Assembly (NCBI RefSeq): GCF_900496995.4
Contig: NC_044014.1
Location: 11,682,501-11,746,500, forward strand
DNA: 64,000 nt
Direction: 5' to 3'
From: Aquila chrysaetos chrysaetos
Taxonomy: Eukaryota; Chordata; Aves; Accipitriformes; Accipitridae
The translations under genes were made by a program, and so were the position numbers. Below the pieces are notes generated by a model. The model ran no database searches. It was given only the letters and a program-made list of their open reading frames with translations, and was not told where the DNA came from. Numbering within the stretch: position 1 is the first letter of the stretch; each line of letters opens with the position of its first letter. Shown here piece after piece: positions 42,205 to 54,100 of the stretch.

Positions 42205-42223
42205 ACTACAGTTCCCGGCGGGC
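42205..42223 (+). promoter_or_regulatory. ZNF143/Staf-type site 1
   Basis: ACTACAGTTCCCGGCGGGC matches the long ZNF143/THAP11 consensus (ACTACAAYTCCCAGMATGC) well in its left half and less well on the right. Confidence 0.55.
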
Positions 42224-42240
42224 ACCGCGCCGCGCAAAGG

Positions 42241-42259
42241 ACTACAATTCCCACCATGC
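42241..42259 (+). promoter_or_regulatory. ZNF143/Staf-type site 2
   Basis: ACTACAATTCCCACCATGC differs from the long ZNF143 consensus at one position. It lies 36 bp after site 1. Confidence 0.8.
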
Positions 42260-42290
42260 GTTTGGGCAGCCGCGGCACCACCCCGAGTGG

Positions 42291-42309
42291 ACTACAACTC
42301 CCGGCATGC
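42291..42309 (+). promoter_or_regulatory. ZNF143/Staf-type site 3
   Basis: ACTACAACTCCCGGCATGC differs from the consensus at one position. It lies 50 bp after site 2 and 175 bp before the BBIP1 ATG. Confidence 0.85.
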
Positions 42310-42366
42310 ACCGGGGTGCCGAAGCCGGCCTGAAGGCCGGGCGCGTGGGGCGAGGCGCCGCGCAGC

Positions 42367-42385
42367 GCAGGCAGGGAACTGTAGT
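42367..42385 (-). promoter_or_regulatory. ZNF143/Staf-type site 4, inverted
   Basis: On the minus strand the sequence reads ACTACAGTTCCCTGCCTGC, a partial match to the same consensus in opposite orientation to sites 1-3. Confidence 0.5.
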
Positions 42386-42417
42386 TTTCTCCGCGGAAGG
42401 CGCGCCTCCCTCCTCAG

Positions 42418-42483
42418 CACCGCGCATGCCCGTACGGGCGGCGCCAGGACACCGCGCCTGCGCGCCGCCGTGCGGCGGCCGCC
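42418..42483 (+). other. BBIP1: BBIP1 5' UTR portion of first coding exon (if spliced)
   Basis: A 3' splice site with a good pyrimidine tract (cctccctcctcag) precedes position 42418. If used, the coding exon begins here. An out-of-frame upstream ATG at 42426 could reduce translation. If transcription starts locally instead, this acceptor is unused. Confidence 0.4.
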
Positions 42484-42763
42484 ATGCCGGAGGGGAAGGC
42501 AGCGTTCCGGGAGGTGCTGCCCAAGCAAGGTACCGGCGGCGGGCGCGCCCCGGCAGCCGGCCCGGCCCGGCCCCGGCGCTCACGCCCCGCGCTTCTCTCC
42601 CCTCGCAGGGCAGCTGTCGGTGGAGGACGCGGCCGCCATGGTGCTGTGCAAGCCCAAGGTGCTGCCCCTCAAGTCGGTGTCGCTGGAGAAGCTGGAGAAG
42701 CTGCAGCGGGCGGCGCTGGAGGCGGCGCGGCCGCCCGAGGGGGCACCGCCGACCCGGCCCTAG
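42484..42763 (+). CDS. BBIP1: BBIP1 (BBIP10), BBSome-interacting protein 1
   Basis: BBIP1 is the smallest BBSome subunit. The BBSome is the coat-like complex that moves membrane proteins in and out of cilia, and BBIP1 is also linked to microtubule acetylation and stability. The CDS joins 42484-42529 to 42609-42763 and encodes 66 residues. Exon 1 gives FREVLPKQ, identical to the human motif. Exon 2 gives GQLSVED, then MVLCKPK and LPLKS, then a LEKLEK helix, all in register with human BBIP1. The intron is only 79 nt (CAAG|GTACCG ... CTCGCAG|GGC) and splits a Gly codon after its first base. The start has a GCCGCC ATG context. The C terminus (ARPPEGAPPTRP) is Pro/Ala/Arg-rich and does not resemble the charged human tail. 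Codon use is extremely GC-rich, unlike neighbouring PDCD4. Synteny supports the call. Confidence 0.93.
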
Positions 42764-43470
42764 CCCTCGCCCCGGGGAGGGGCGGCGGGCACCGCGCCCT
42801 GCGGCGGCCGCACCCGCCACTCGGAGGTACCCGCGCTGTCGGGGAGCTGGGGGATTAAGGGCTGGCCGGCCGAGAAGGCAGGAGGGGCGGCGGGAGCGGG
42901 GCGGCGGGAGGCAGCTCCACTCGCCGGTTTCCGATGCGCCTCCGGGCTCGCCGAGTCCGACGGGCCGCCGGACCCCGGTGGGCGCTGCTGGAGGCCCAGC
43001 CCCAGTCGGACGAGGGGAGGAGGCGGGTCACCCAGCCCCGCCGGCCGGGTCGCGTAACGGCGTCCCAGGCTCGCTGGGGTGCTGCGGCCCCGTAACGCCG
43101 ACTGCCCGCGCGTCCCGGCACCGGGCATCTTTGACGCAAAACTGGAAAACTTAAGGAGGGGCTCCAGTGCGTCGCTGTAAGAGGGTCTGCCCTAGACACA
43201 TCTTGTTCTTGGGAAGGGGCTCGGCCAAGCTGCGCCGTGTGGGCGCGCTCAAACTACCTCTGGGCCAGCCTGGACGCTCCTATGCCCGTCACTGGTTTTC
43301 AGAAACACATTTGGTAAATACCTACCGTGACGTTAATTACTCAATGCTCAACTGTAATACAAAAGGGCGGTGTGAGATGTACAGCTTAATTGCACACGCT
43401 GCGGAGATTTGAACACAGTTAAATTTGCTCTGTTTTAAAAAAAAAAAAAAAAAAAGGGCAGAAAGGAGAG
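42764..43470 (+). other. BBIP1: BBIP1 3' UTR / convergent intergenic space
   Basis: From the BBIP1 stop to the predicted PDCD4 poly(A) region. It changes abruptly from GC-rich to AT-rich after about 43.3 kb. No AATAAA is present on the plus strand; a weak AATACA occurs near 43360 and an A19 run at 43437-43455. BBIP1 transcripts may therefore read into the antisense PDCD4 3' UTR. Confidence 0.45.
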
Positions 43471-43487
43471 CTTCACAAAAAAATATT

Positions 43488-43493
43488 TTTAAT
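43488..43493 (-). terminator. PDCD4: Probable PDCD4 poly(A) signal ATTAAA
   Basis: This is the commonest variant of the poly(A) hexamer, at the point where the AT-rich 3' UTR ends. No canonical hexamer exists between it and the stop codon. Confidence 0.5.
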
Positions 43494-43848
43494 ATGTTTT
43501 GCCAGAACTTTTCACTTTTCCAGTTACATAAAAAAAAGACAAGTTTGGTACATGGGGGCTAAAACCAACCAGTGTTCTCCCCTGGAACAGATGAATTAAT
43601 CTTATGACCCAACTCCATTTTCTTGGGTTCTTTAAAACAAAGAAACAGCTATTTTTCCTCCCAAAGCACAGTATTTCTTCAGCAGCAATGGAAATGGGAT
43701 CACAGCAGCTTAACTTGACCCTTCTATAAAGCTTTGTATAAACCAGTGATTTTATGATGACAACACTGTCCTTGAAAGAAAGAGCGACAGGCAGACGTCG
43801 ATGCAAACATGGAATGATTAGGTCATAAACATATGGCACTTAAAAAGA

Positions 43849-43856
43849 TAGCTTAT
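43849..43856 (-). promoter_or_regulatory. PDCD4: miR-21 8-mer target site in PDCD4 3' UTR
   Basis: The transcript strand reads AUAAGCUA, a full 8-mer match to the miR-21 seed, about 290 nt after the stop codon. Human PDCD4 is a classic miR-21 target with a site at a similar distance. Confidence 0.85.
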
Positions 43857-44032
43857 TTGAAGGCACCACCACAGCAGAGTGGCCAGTTGTTCTACTATAT
43901 GCCCAAAGAAAGAAGTTTTCTTCCTGAAATTTATAAAACTATTTTAAAAAAAACAATTTGTACCCAAAACATGTGCTTTTAAAAAAATATGAACTGTGCT
44001 AAGCAACTCTTTAAAATTTTGGTGTATTATAT

Positions 44033-44095
44033 ATGTGTATACATATATACACACACACACCAAAAAAGGATGCATGTTTGTATATATATAGATAT
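44033..44095. repeat. AT/AC microsatellite in PDCD4 3' UTR
   Basis: Alternating ATATAC, (AC)6 and TATATA sequence. It is transcribed as UG/UA repeats in the mature mRNA and could bind TDP-43- or CELF-type proteins. Confidence 0.85.
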
Positions 44096-44142
44096 CTATT
44101 TTCCCTTTAAACTTTTAAGGCTTCAGGAGTTGGTTCTCACAT

Positions 44143-44203
44143 TCAGTAGCTTTCTAGCTTAAGACGACCTCCATCTCCTTCACTCACAAAACGCTTTCTG
44201 CCC
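44143..44203 (-). CDS. PDCD4: PDCD4 exon 12 (last coding exon)
   Basis: Encodes residues 447-466 and the TGA stop. It contains the basic [10 protein letters not shown] segment with the Akt phosphosite equivalent. The acceptor is tttttcttacag. Human has Pro where this protein has Leu just before the final Glu-Ser-Tyr. Confidence 0.95.
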
Positions 44204-45145
44204 CTGTAAGAAAAAGTAGAAAGTATCTTTTCAGTAATTCAAAGTAGCATTGGTTGGTTTTTTTCTTATCACCGAGAAGAATCTTCTCTTGGTCTTGGGA
44301 GTCACATATAAGGTGTGCAAGCTCAGCAAGATTAGCTGACATTCTTGATCACTGATAAATTGCTTAAAAATCCATCTGAATCTTACATCGAGGTTTATTT
44401 GCAAGAAGCTTTTCAAAATTTGCATTGTCAAGTGCCTTCCACTTTGCTCACCTTTTAATGTTCACACTTGCAAAAGATGCTAGCTTGAAAGCCTAGGAAT
44501 GGTGGTTTTCTACCCAAAACTAAGTACATAAGCCAAAAACGCCTCTCGGTGTACAATGGTAACTGAAGCATAATCAACCTTTTGTTGCAGTGATGACTTT
44601 CAAACCTCCCATACCACAAACCTGCAAAACACTTGATACCAAGATACACACAAACTCTACTTTAAGTCTAAAGTCCACAAATGGAGGCTGTTTTTGATAA
44701 AGACACTAACATTTCAAAATTTGAATTTATCACAAGCTGTCAAGATGCTTTAAGAAGCCTAACAAAATACCCAAACTGAAAAAGATCTGTCTAGTAAATA
44801 GTATTATTCCCGATGCATAAAATTGCAAGTAATAGTTTTAACATCATATTTAAAAATTTACATGTGTTCCCTACATGAAATGAGACTTATTAATTGTATT
44901 GTGACCAGTAAGGAGAGAACAGAATACTGATAAGCTACAGTTCAAACAGCATCATTTACACTATGAACGGTAACAAACCAAAACCACTATACAAACCACA
45001 TGACAGACAGACACGAAGGGATCAGGTATGTAAAGCTTATTCCACCTAAGTGTCCTATTCCTTTTTACATAAACATTAGATTGGTTGTCTCATCTTAGAA
45101 CTCTATTCATGCCATTTGGTATATTTAAACCATTTTTTAAGCAAT

Positions 45146-45183
<38 letters not shown>

Positions 45184-48100
45184 TAGCTGACAGTTTTCCA
45201 CGGTCACCTACATGGATCATTGTGATGCCTGAATGTTCCACCTCAGTACTGTCCTGATCTCTACCAGCAAAACAGAGGAGAGGCAGGTCTTCATTCTCTG
45301 GAGAGCACACAGACGTGCTGCCTGGGACTCACCACAGGCTTACTTTCCTCAAGTATTTATCCCAGCCTCCACATAACAGGTTTCACACCAGTGGAGCTTC
45401 TTAATAAACTTCTTACCAGTCCAACCCTCTGTTTCTCCATCCTCTATAGTTTCCAGTTCCAATCTGTAATACTTTGGTTATAAAATCCTGCTTTCTGTTA
45501 CCTACAATGGGAACAAAAGGCAGTGCCTTCACCTATCTACAATAAAACAAGTACCTTGAAGGGCAGAGGTCTCTCAGTGGTTTGGAGATTATTCCAGCCT
45601 GAAAGCATTCCTCTACAAACCGCTCAAGCACAGAATAGGAGTGTGGCACATCCAGGTTAATATCTGGGATTTCACAGTAAACTCGTTCATAGCCCTACAA
45701 TGTAAGAATTCAAATAATGATCTGGTTATTCTATGATTTTATAACAAATTTTTTAAGTACCCTTTTGCACTCAGAGGATTTATTTTTCAATATAGTTTCA
45801 TCTATACTATGGACAGTTTCAACAACCTAAAGCAGAGCAGCTGCAAGTCAGTAGAAAAGGAAGGTATACTACCAGCCACTACCATGGTATTACACAACTA
45901 CCTATCTACATAAAAACACCAGGTGAATTTTTAACTTCTTGAGAAGTCAGAAATCCAGACAGTACAGAATGTGTGTGGTAGCCTGGCTGCTATTGCATGG
46001 GTAGTAACACAAGGAAGAAAAGGTAATTTTTCTTCCATGTAAATGAACAAAATGTGGCCACAAATCACCACAACAGTTTATGCAGTAAGGGAAACACTAG
46101 TGACAACCATAGATGACTTCATCACTTCCTGCCAGCAGTATGGCTGGGTAAATTTTGACACCAGTCTTTGTGTGGTACCTAGTTTGCCCTGGGACAGAAC
46201 AGCTGTCTTATATTCATACCTAGAAGCAAAGCCATGGATGATCCCAACTGTGCAAAATATTAGCTGTTCTAATTGATGTGTAATTAAGTCAGTCCTTATT
46301 GTACTGCTTTAATTATGAAGAACTACTGGATAAAAAGAAAAAATTATTTAAGAAAAATGAAGCTATATTGCAGCATTTTAAATGATTAGGTTTAACCACT
46401 TAATTGCATAAAAGCAGGTGGAAATCTTTGACTGAAGATTCAAATATTCTGTACCTCACAGTTCTACAGAGAGCTACTGCTCGGAATTCATTTGTACTTC
46501 TGCCAGTACATGACAAGCATTGTACATACATCAGTGACAAATTATTTGTACTGGATACAGAATAACCATGGAGAACTTAAAAGCAGCAGTCAGCAATAGA
46601 ATACAAACAGTACTTAAAAGATGGTAAAAACTAGGCAAATTTTGGAAGACCTTACCCAAAATTCTCTAAATGCCACACTTACTCTTTTCATTTGGTCCAT
46701 AGTAATGACAGAAGACCTCCAGAGAGACTTGAACAAATCCAGTATCATTCTGAAGGTCTTTTCTCCAGTTGACTCCAAAACCATCACAATGGCCTAAAAC
46801 AAATCATGCAGCTGTTTTAACTACAAAGAAAACAGTGGTTCAAGTACATGTCATGTAAGTGTATGAGGAGGTATGGAAAACCAGAAAGGACTAGATGGAG
46901 TGAAAAGCATTGCCTTTCTGGCTCTGGTTGGAGATACATGACTACATCCATATGGTTGCTGCAGTACAGAGGCAATTAATTAATTTAGTGAAATTAATTT
47001 TGTATCTATGATTATTTTGTATCTGTGATTCTAGAAGAACTTAGAAGTTTAAAATCTACAAATCTCCTCAACCCCTTTCAACTAAAAGGATTCTGTTTTT
47101 CTATTGTGAAGGAATTTTCTAAAAGGAGTCCATTTACTGAAAAGAAAATTTTGTAGATTGTGGGTGTTCAGCTTTACTGGTAAACAACCACTTCCCAATT
47201 TGGCAGATAAAGGAGTACAAATGGGAACAGTCTCCCAGATACAGCAAAGATGATCTTTCGCTCACCTAGTCTGGTTCTGAAGTATCTCAGAGCTTTTACA
47301 AATGGCTAGATGAAAAGGAAGCTCTATAACTTAACAAAAACAGGTAACACCCATTAGAACACCCAGATATATGAAACTAAAAGGAAATAAACACCAAAAC
47401 AAAGTATGGCTTTTTGCTGCAATTCCTCAGCAGAAAATAAACTGAGCTCTTCTTTTTCAGCAACCTATAATAATCTGAATTCAGCTATTTACCCAACAAA
47501 CAAAAATTAATTCTGGATCTTCCCAGAGTTAGCAGCAGCTTACTTGTTGCACAGTGTGCACACAAATGAGCACACAAACCATTAATTTTACATGAAACAA
47601 TTTAGTTACTCAAATAACATCAAAACAAGCAATGTGAGCTTCAGATTCCAGTTATATTATTTGCATGCCCACATCAAAACAAAACCAAACCTGTTGGTAT
47701 TATTGACAATTATTAAAGGGACTCTGATTTCTGCTTACTTCATATACAAGTTCATGGTGAAAATGGGGTACTTCCAGTTCCTGAAGGCAACGTTCAGCTT
47801 CTAGTACATCTCCAGAAAGCAAATACTCTTTCAGCAACATATCAATCTATTGAATTTTAAAACAAACAAAAAGCACAACACTAATTAGGTACAAAATTTA
47901 AAAGCTGTCAACTGTTTTGATAATCTGCAATCAACCCAGGAGCAAGTTAGTTCCTGAAACTTGCTGCATTTTTATAAATGTAATTAAATTGAGACATTAT
48001 CAGCAACCTAAAACACAGTGTAAGCCAAATACCTATCCATAGTGTTAATACAGACACACAAGCACCAAAAACATTGCTTTAGAAGATGCATATCACCAGA

Positions 48101-51100
48101 AAAGGTTAATATGGGTATGATTAAGTTTTATCTTCTCCCCTGAACTCCTATCTGTTACACTCAACTTAAAAATTATAACATGACCTTTTCCTTTAAACCT
48201 GCCTACTTCATAGCATGGATCTCTAAACATTCCCGTTTCTTCCACTCTTTTAGTTATTACTGTGCTTTTAATCAGTGATGCCAAAAAATAATAGTTTATC
48301 TAGTTTAGCCAGTTTCATCCTGGCTCTTCTAATTGCTTCACCATTTCATATTGTAAGCTCTTAAAAAGCTAAGTGCTTAAAGTTTTGCTTAAAGCAAAAA
48401 TAAATGTATGCTTCCAATACAGAATATGTACTAGCATGTTCCCACCACTGACAAATACTATAAAATCAAGAGTTATCTACATCAGTTTTTGAAAACTACT
48501 TTGTATAAATTAAAAAAAAAAGCCAAAACACTCAAGACATCATTTCATTACAGGATATATGTATCTTTTTCCTCTATACCAAACAAGATAAGCTTAGACA
48601 AACAGCAAACTCTAGAGAGGAGAGTTTTGTAGAAATCAGCTACCTCTTTAACAAGGTGTTTCACAGACTGTTGGCCACCTCCTGATCCCCACACGTTGTC
48701 TATACGCTTTCCACCCTTTGTCATACTCAGCAACACAGTAGCTCGGTCCAGTGCAGCTCTAGAAAGCAAAGTTGGTGTTTTAAAAAGTTAATACAAAACT
48801 TTATTGAAAGACATGTGTAACTTCCCCCGCTGCCACTCCTCTTTGGGCAAAACAACCAGATCCCTGGGAAGAGGTCAAGGTTAGCAACTCCATGGGGACA
48901 TCTGGATCAAGAAGCCAGCAAGCTAGCTCCCCACATTTTCTTTCTGCCACCTTTATACTTCTGGTTGTACCATGCTAAGGACTGGTAACAATGCTGTGAT
49001 GGTAGCTGATCTGAATCATCAGTGCAGAACCTGAAACATCCTCACAAGAAAGAACTTAGTATTTTCTTATGCAGAGACGGATTCCTCCAAGAACGCAGCT
49101 TGGCACGTGTATCTCAAACAAAAGAGGCTTAAGTTGCTTCCACACTGAAGAACAGCTTTTCTACTGAAATTATTTTCTGTTTGGATCTAAAGAATTATGC
49201 CAAAATAGCACTTCAGGAGGCAAATATGTAATTGCAAAAAGATAGCATGAACTAGGAAAGTTTGCCAGTTTGTTGAGAAAAGAATGAAAAGGGAAGTAAG
49301 GTGAAAAACCTCAGATCCAGTTAAGACCATCTAGCTAAAGAAGGAACAGCTATCCCAATCCTCAGACTGGGGGCTAGCCAATAACAATAACTATTCACCA
49401 AGATTAACAAGCAGAAAAGACTGGACAAGAAATAGCAAAGGCAGCAAAGCATACCAGATGTGCAGTATGCAGGCTACAATCCTTCAAATCACAGGAGACA
49501 TCTGTATAACTGACAAGACAATTTTCACAATCTGAACCCTCAAGTTAGGCAGCTAACCATTTCCCTTCCTTCTAAAAGTACCCAACTATAATCATTACAA
49601 AGGGAGCTTTTAGAAGCTTCAAGAGTTCAGCACCTCCGTATCAAGCCTGAAACACACACTTATGGGGGAAAAAATAATAAAACATGCCTAGTTATTAAAA
49701 TGTCTCTCCTTTTCAGAGATTGCTCCTTCAAACTTCTCACCCTGACATGGAAAACAATTATACTTCTTGATGAATAAAGCATTACAGAGAAAGTCTGGGA
49801 AAGCACTGCACAAGCTTCAAACCTTTACAAGGCAAAACAGTTAATCCCTTGTGTATTTCACAACATATTCACAGCAGCTGTCCCGATGCTATATTTACTC
49901 ATTAATCACATTAAAGCTTTTTCTAAAGACAAAACCTTCCATAATCACTTCTTGTTTCAGCTCATTTTTTTTCACCCTCAACCATAAGCTGGACAACAAA
50001 CCTGACAAACTGAAGTCAAATGTATTAATACATTTTTCAGGCACTTTCAGTATTTCTCCTCTGACCTGAGTCATTCTGGATTTTGTTGTTGCAAACTTTG
50101 TGGTTTTCTTTTTTATCATTTTAAATTAAAAAATAAGAAGTTATAGAGAACCACATGATTTATCCTGAAGTCCTAAAATCCAAATCATCATTTTTGGCAT
50201 TTGGAATAGAAAACTGTAGCTATATAGAGAAAACAAGAAAGTTACCGAGCTTGGACGCAATCCACAGTGCCTTTGTAGCCATCTATGTAGGTACTGCTTA
50301 AAATCCCATCTCCAACAGCTCTAGCAATAAACTGGCCCACCAACTGCATACAAAACAGAAGCATTTTTAATTAAATGTTGAATTTCAAAGTAGCTCTAAG
50401 TAGACAACTATAATGTGCTTGGTTTTCAAATTTTATTTAAATGAGCCATCTCAAAGTAAAAACACAGCCTAGGAAATTGGTAGGAGATTACAGACAGCAA
50501 GACAATCCAATTTTTCAAAATAGAGTCTACTTTAGTTTACTTGATTGATTTTAGCCACAACTTAAAAGAAAAAGCTTTTGACTACTAGCATAAAACTTTA
50601 CAAATATACCTGTGGCGCCCTGGGAGAATCCAACACCAATTCAGGTAGTTCTTTAAGCAGTCTATCAAAGGATTTTTCCACATCAGTTTTGCTTACTACT
50701 GTCCCACAAAGGTCAGAAATAAGCTTAGATGTCATTTCCCGATGACTAGCCTTCCCCTCTAATGCCAAGGAAACAGCCAGCACTGGCACACTGTATTTCA
50801 TTTCACCAAGGTTTAAATCCTTCAGCATCTCCTAAGTAAGATTTGAAAAAACAAAACAGATTAAGATTTCATAATTTTTATTATATCAATATATATTATA
50901 TAAATGTTACAAATACATAAATATTTATATGCTTGTGTTTAGATTTACATATACACTTCTGCTCATGTAATGAATATAACTGCTTAGGTATTCTTATTGC
51001 ACATTTCTTGCCAACATCTCTATACACTTATTTATAGCCAGCAGTTGGATCCCCTTGTACACTACAGGTTTGCCCCCTAAAATAAAGAAGTAAAAAGGCA

Positions 51101-54100
51101 TGCAACATACCGAAACTTCATTAGTATCTCCATGTTCAAAATACTCCTGTATGATTGGTGTTAAAGTTTTTTCAAATGCTCTTTCATCCAGAGGTAAAAC
51201 TACTGTTTCATAGACACAGTTCTCCTATTTTAAAAGACAACAAAAGCATATACCCTTTTGTAAGCAGTACTGTCTCTTCTTACATCTTTTGCAGTGCTAA
51301 TAGCATCAAAATATATCTTCTAAATCCTTAATGCTTTAGTCTTGGTAGTCAGTATTCTGCCAGAAAACATAAGATTATGTCTTAAAGTGCGGACAATACT
51401 GGCTAAATGTCATGCTGCTTATATTGCTTTTATTTTTAATTTACTGTTAGCCGAGTTCAACTGAAAGGCTGAATTTACTGTTACTATAAACACTCCAAAC
51501 TCTGTTCCTAGGATTCTGCTGATACCACATGAACACAGAGTTCAGGTACCAATGTAGTATGTACTGAAGGGAGAGCAACAGAAGCTCCTGTCCCAGCCCA
51601 AGAGTTAGCTGTGCCACAGGACAAGATGTAACTTTCAGCACCTTTCCCTGCAAATGGCACTCCAGTCCCTGACAGCAAGCCTGCCTGCTTTCCCTCTTCC
51701 TTAGTGACTGCGGGACCAGACAGGCAATAGCATGTACAAATCAGAGAAACAGCATTTTCAGAATATTTGTGAGCGAAGACATTCCCTAAGGGGGAAAAAA
51801 AAGAATCACACAGCAACTGCCTCCTGTATAACCTGGTCCTGCAGAGTTCCAGCACAACCAGATCTCCCCACTGTAATTCAGTTCCCTACTCCTCACAGAC
51901 TACAGAAGTAACATTCAGAGCAATGCTACAGATCACAGAAATCTGAACAAAGAAGTTTTCCAACTAATGCTTATTGGAAGGAAGCTTTCCATGATCAAGA
52001 AGTATAGCAGAAGTCCAAAAGCCTATTATTCCATCACATCAGTCTCCATTTACAACCTTAGAAAAGCTAAGCATACGGAAGTTCCACAGAATATTCATTC
52101 TTCAATAAACTTTCTTTTATGCACTGATCAGCTTCCTTTTTAATAGCTAATCTGTTAATGTAAAGCATTGCATTGCAGGGAAAAAACTGATACTGGAAGA
52201 AGGTTTTGATATTCCGACATACCATCCTCTCAGCAGCTATGGCTACAGCAAACAGCCTCTGCTCAAAGGACACCACCATCGCTCTGCTTATGTTACACAG
52301 AATTTACTTACGGTCTCACAATTGTATTGATCTTAGAGACTTTAGTAATATGAGTTTGTAATCGGTGTTTCCTTTCCTCAGTGACTTAATGTTATAAAGC
52401 ACCCTTTCCCAGGAAGCTTTTTTTCCCCCCCCCCGATAATATGGCTGTAAGATATCTTCCACAACATATTCTAAATAAATACATGTAAACAAAATATCCA
52501 GGCTATCAGCTTTGCACTAGTTTGAAGTGTTTATATCAAGTAGATACAAGACATTGGGAGGGTTGGGAATACAGGGAAGAGAAAAATCCATAAAGCATAC
52601 TGTCCCCTACTAAACTCCCAACTTAATAAAGTCTGTGCTGCATTTTTAACACGGTGCCTGTTTGCAGTATAGAGCAGCATTGCAACATTCACCTCAATGG
52701 GAACCAGCAGTGAAGAACACACCTGGTAGAAGGGTGCTGCCTAGTCAGGCACAGAAAGAGGGCTCGTGGGGTAAAATTTGTGAGTATTACACTGTGACAC
52801 TTCTACACCAGTTGTCTTTAACTAGCCAATAATCCCTTCTTGAACATGAAAATTAGCATTTAGTAGAGCCAGGGTGACATTCACATAACTCACAAGGTCA
52901 AACTTCCATTAACATAAGCATCACAGCAATTGAAATCAATAAAGGAAATAAAAAACAACTCTGCAAAGAAATTATTTGCCTACCTGGTCATCATCGTAAT
53001 TAGGATCCTTAACATCAACTTCTTCTACATCATACACTTGACCTGGTGTTCCCCAAACTCCTTTACCACCTGCTCCACCTGGCAAAATACAGGACAGTAA
53101 GCAAGGACCATCAGTTTACAAAGAATACTTCTGAATTCAACCCAACATTCTTTCACTTAAGTGATATATCACTGCTTGTGCCCACCTCCTGACTCTAACA
53201 ATACACGCTGAAAAGGGTGTGCTTGTATGACAGGTTCCCACTTTAGCAACCAGTCTTTTCATCACTTTCCAGTAAGATACAAGAAGCAGTATGAAACTGC
53301 ACAAGAATTACTGAAGGTTGAAACTTTACTTTCAAACATAACCATCCTTTAAGTTTGCATTAATAACAATCCTGTGAACCACCAACAGTTCAAATTTGTG
53401 TATTACATTTGCTAAGAAAAGGTACTTACCTTTAAGACAGAAGTTAATTGATGATACACGTAAAACTTTCTCATAAGAATGCCACCTACTATTAGCTCCT
53501 ATTGCCACCTACTATCTAACATAAAGAACCAATGCCTGCAGAGAGACTGCAGTTTATGAAAATGATTCCCAGTGGAAAAAAAAAACCAAACCCCTATGTT
53601 TTGGACAGAATGTATCTTTATCATGCTACTCTCTTCACTAAGCTACACCAACCTTTCTTTGGTAGACCTCTTCCCTTTCCAGACCGGGATCGCCTGTCCA
53701 GGAGTCTCCCCTTTGGGCTCGTTGGTACAACTCCAATCTTCAGTGTCTCTCCATTGTCACTAACAGAGTCTCCTCGCCCAGAATCTCTAGAAGAATTTTT
53801 CCTCAAACGTCTCTTTGCTTTAGCATTTATTTTGGCTTCAGTAATTGAAGTTGCAGGAATCCAATTTCCATTGATTTCAGTCTTTCGTTCCTCAGACCCA
53901 CCATTTTCTTCATCACCGGAAAATGGAGCATCACTTAGATTCTCAAGTTCTTAAAAAGGAGACAGAGCAAAAAAATCTGCTACACTTTTAAACAGTTTTA
54001 AGTTAGAATACCAAAACACACTGCATTTTAAAAGGATTACAAGATTAAATAGAACTCATATTTCCAACAGTGTTCAGACAAACGATGTTGTTTTTAAAAT

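Larger units (their letters stand above)
41860..43150. promoter_or_regulatory. BBIP1: CpG island 2 spanning BBIP1
   Basis: Extremely GC-rich, CpG-dense sequence encloses the whole BBIP1 coding region and its ZNF143-type motifs. Several long open frames on both strands here are by-products of the base composition. The island could be an independent BBIP1 promoter or a GC-rich gene body downstream of the 30-kb promoter. Confidence 0.8.
43465..44142 (-). other. PDCD4: PDCD4 3' UTR
   Basis: About 670 nt after the stop codon. A variant poly(A) signal ATTAAA (minus strand, 43493-43488) is the best candidate, with cleavage expected near 43.46-43.48 kb; no AATAAA is present. The UTR includes a conserved-type miR-21 site, an (AT)/(AC) repeat at 44033-44095, and a Pumilio-like UGUAUAUA (44051-44044). 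Confidence 0.7.

Noticed and set aside
41799-43154. A 451-codon plus-strand frame and several minus-strand frames across CpG island 2
   Set aside because: They overlap BBIP1 in wrong frames and are compositional by-products. Only the two-exon BBIP1 reading has homology.
45725-45742. ATTCTATGATT resembling a CR1 3' microsatellite end
   Set aside because: Only one and a half units and no CR1 body next to it.
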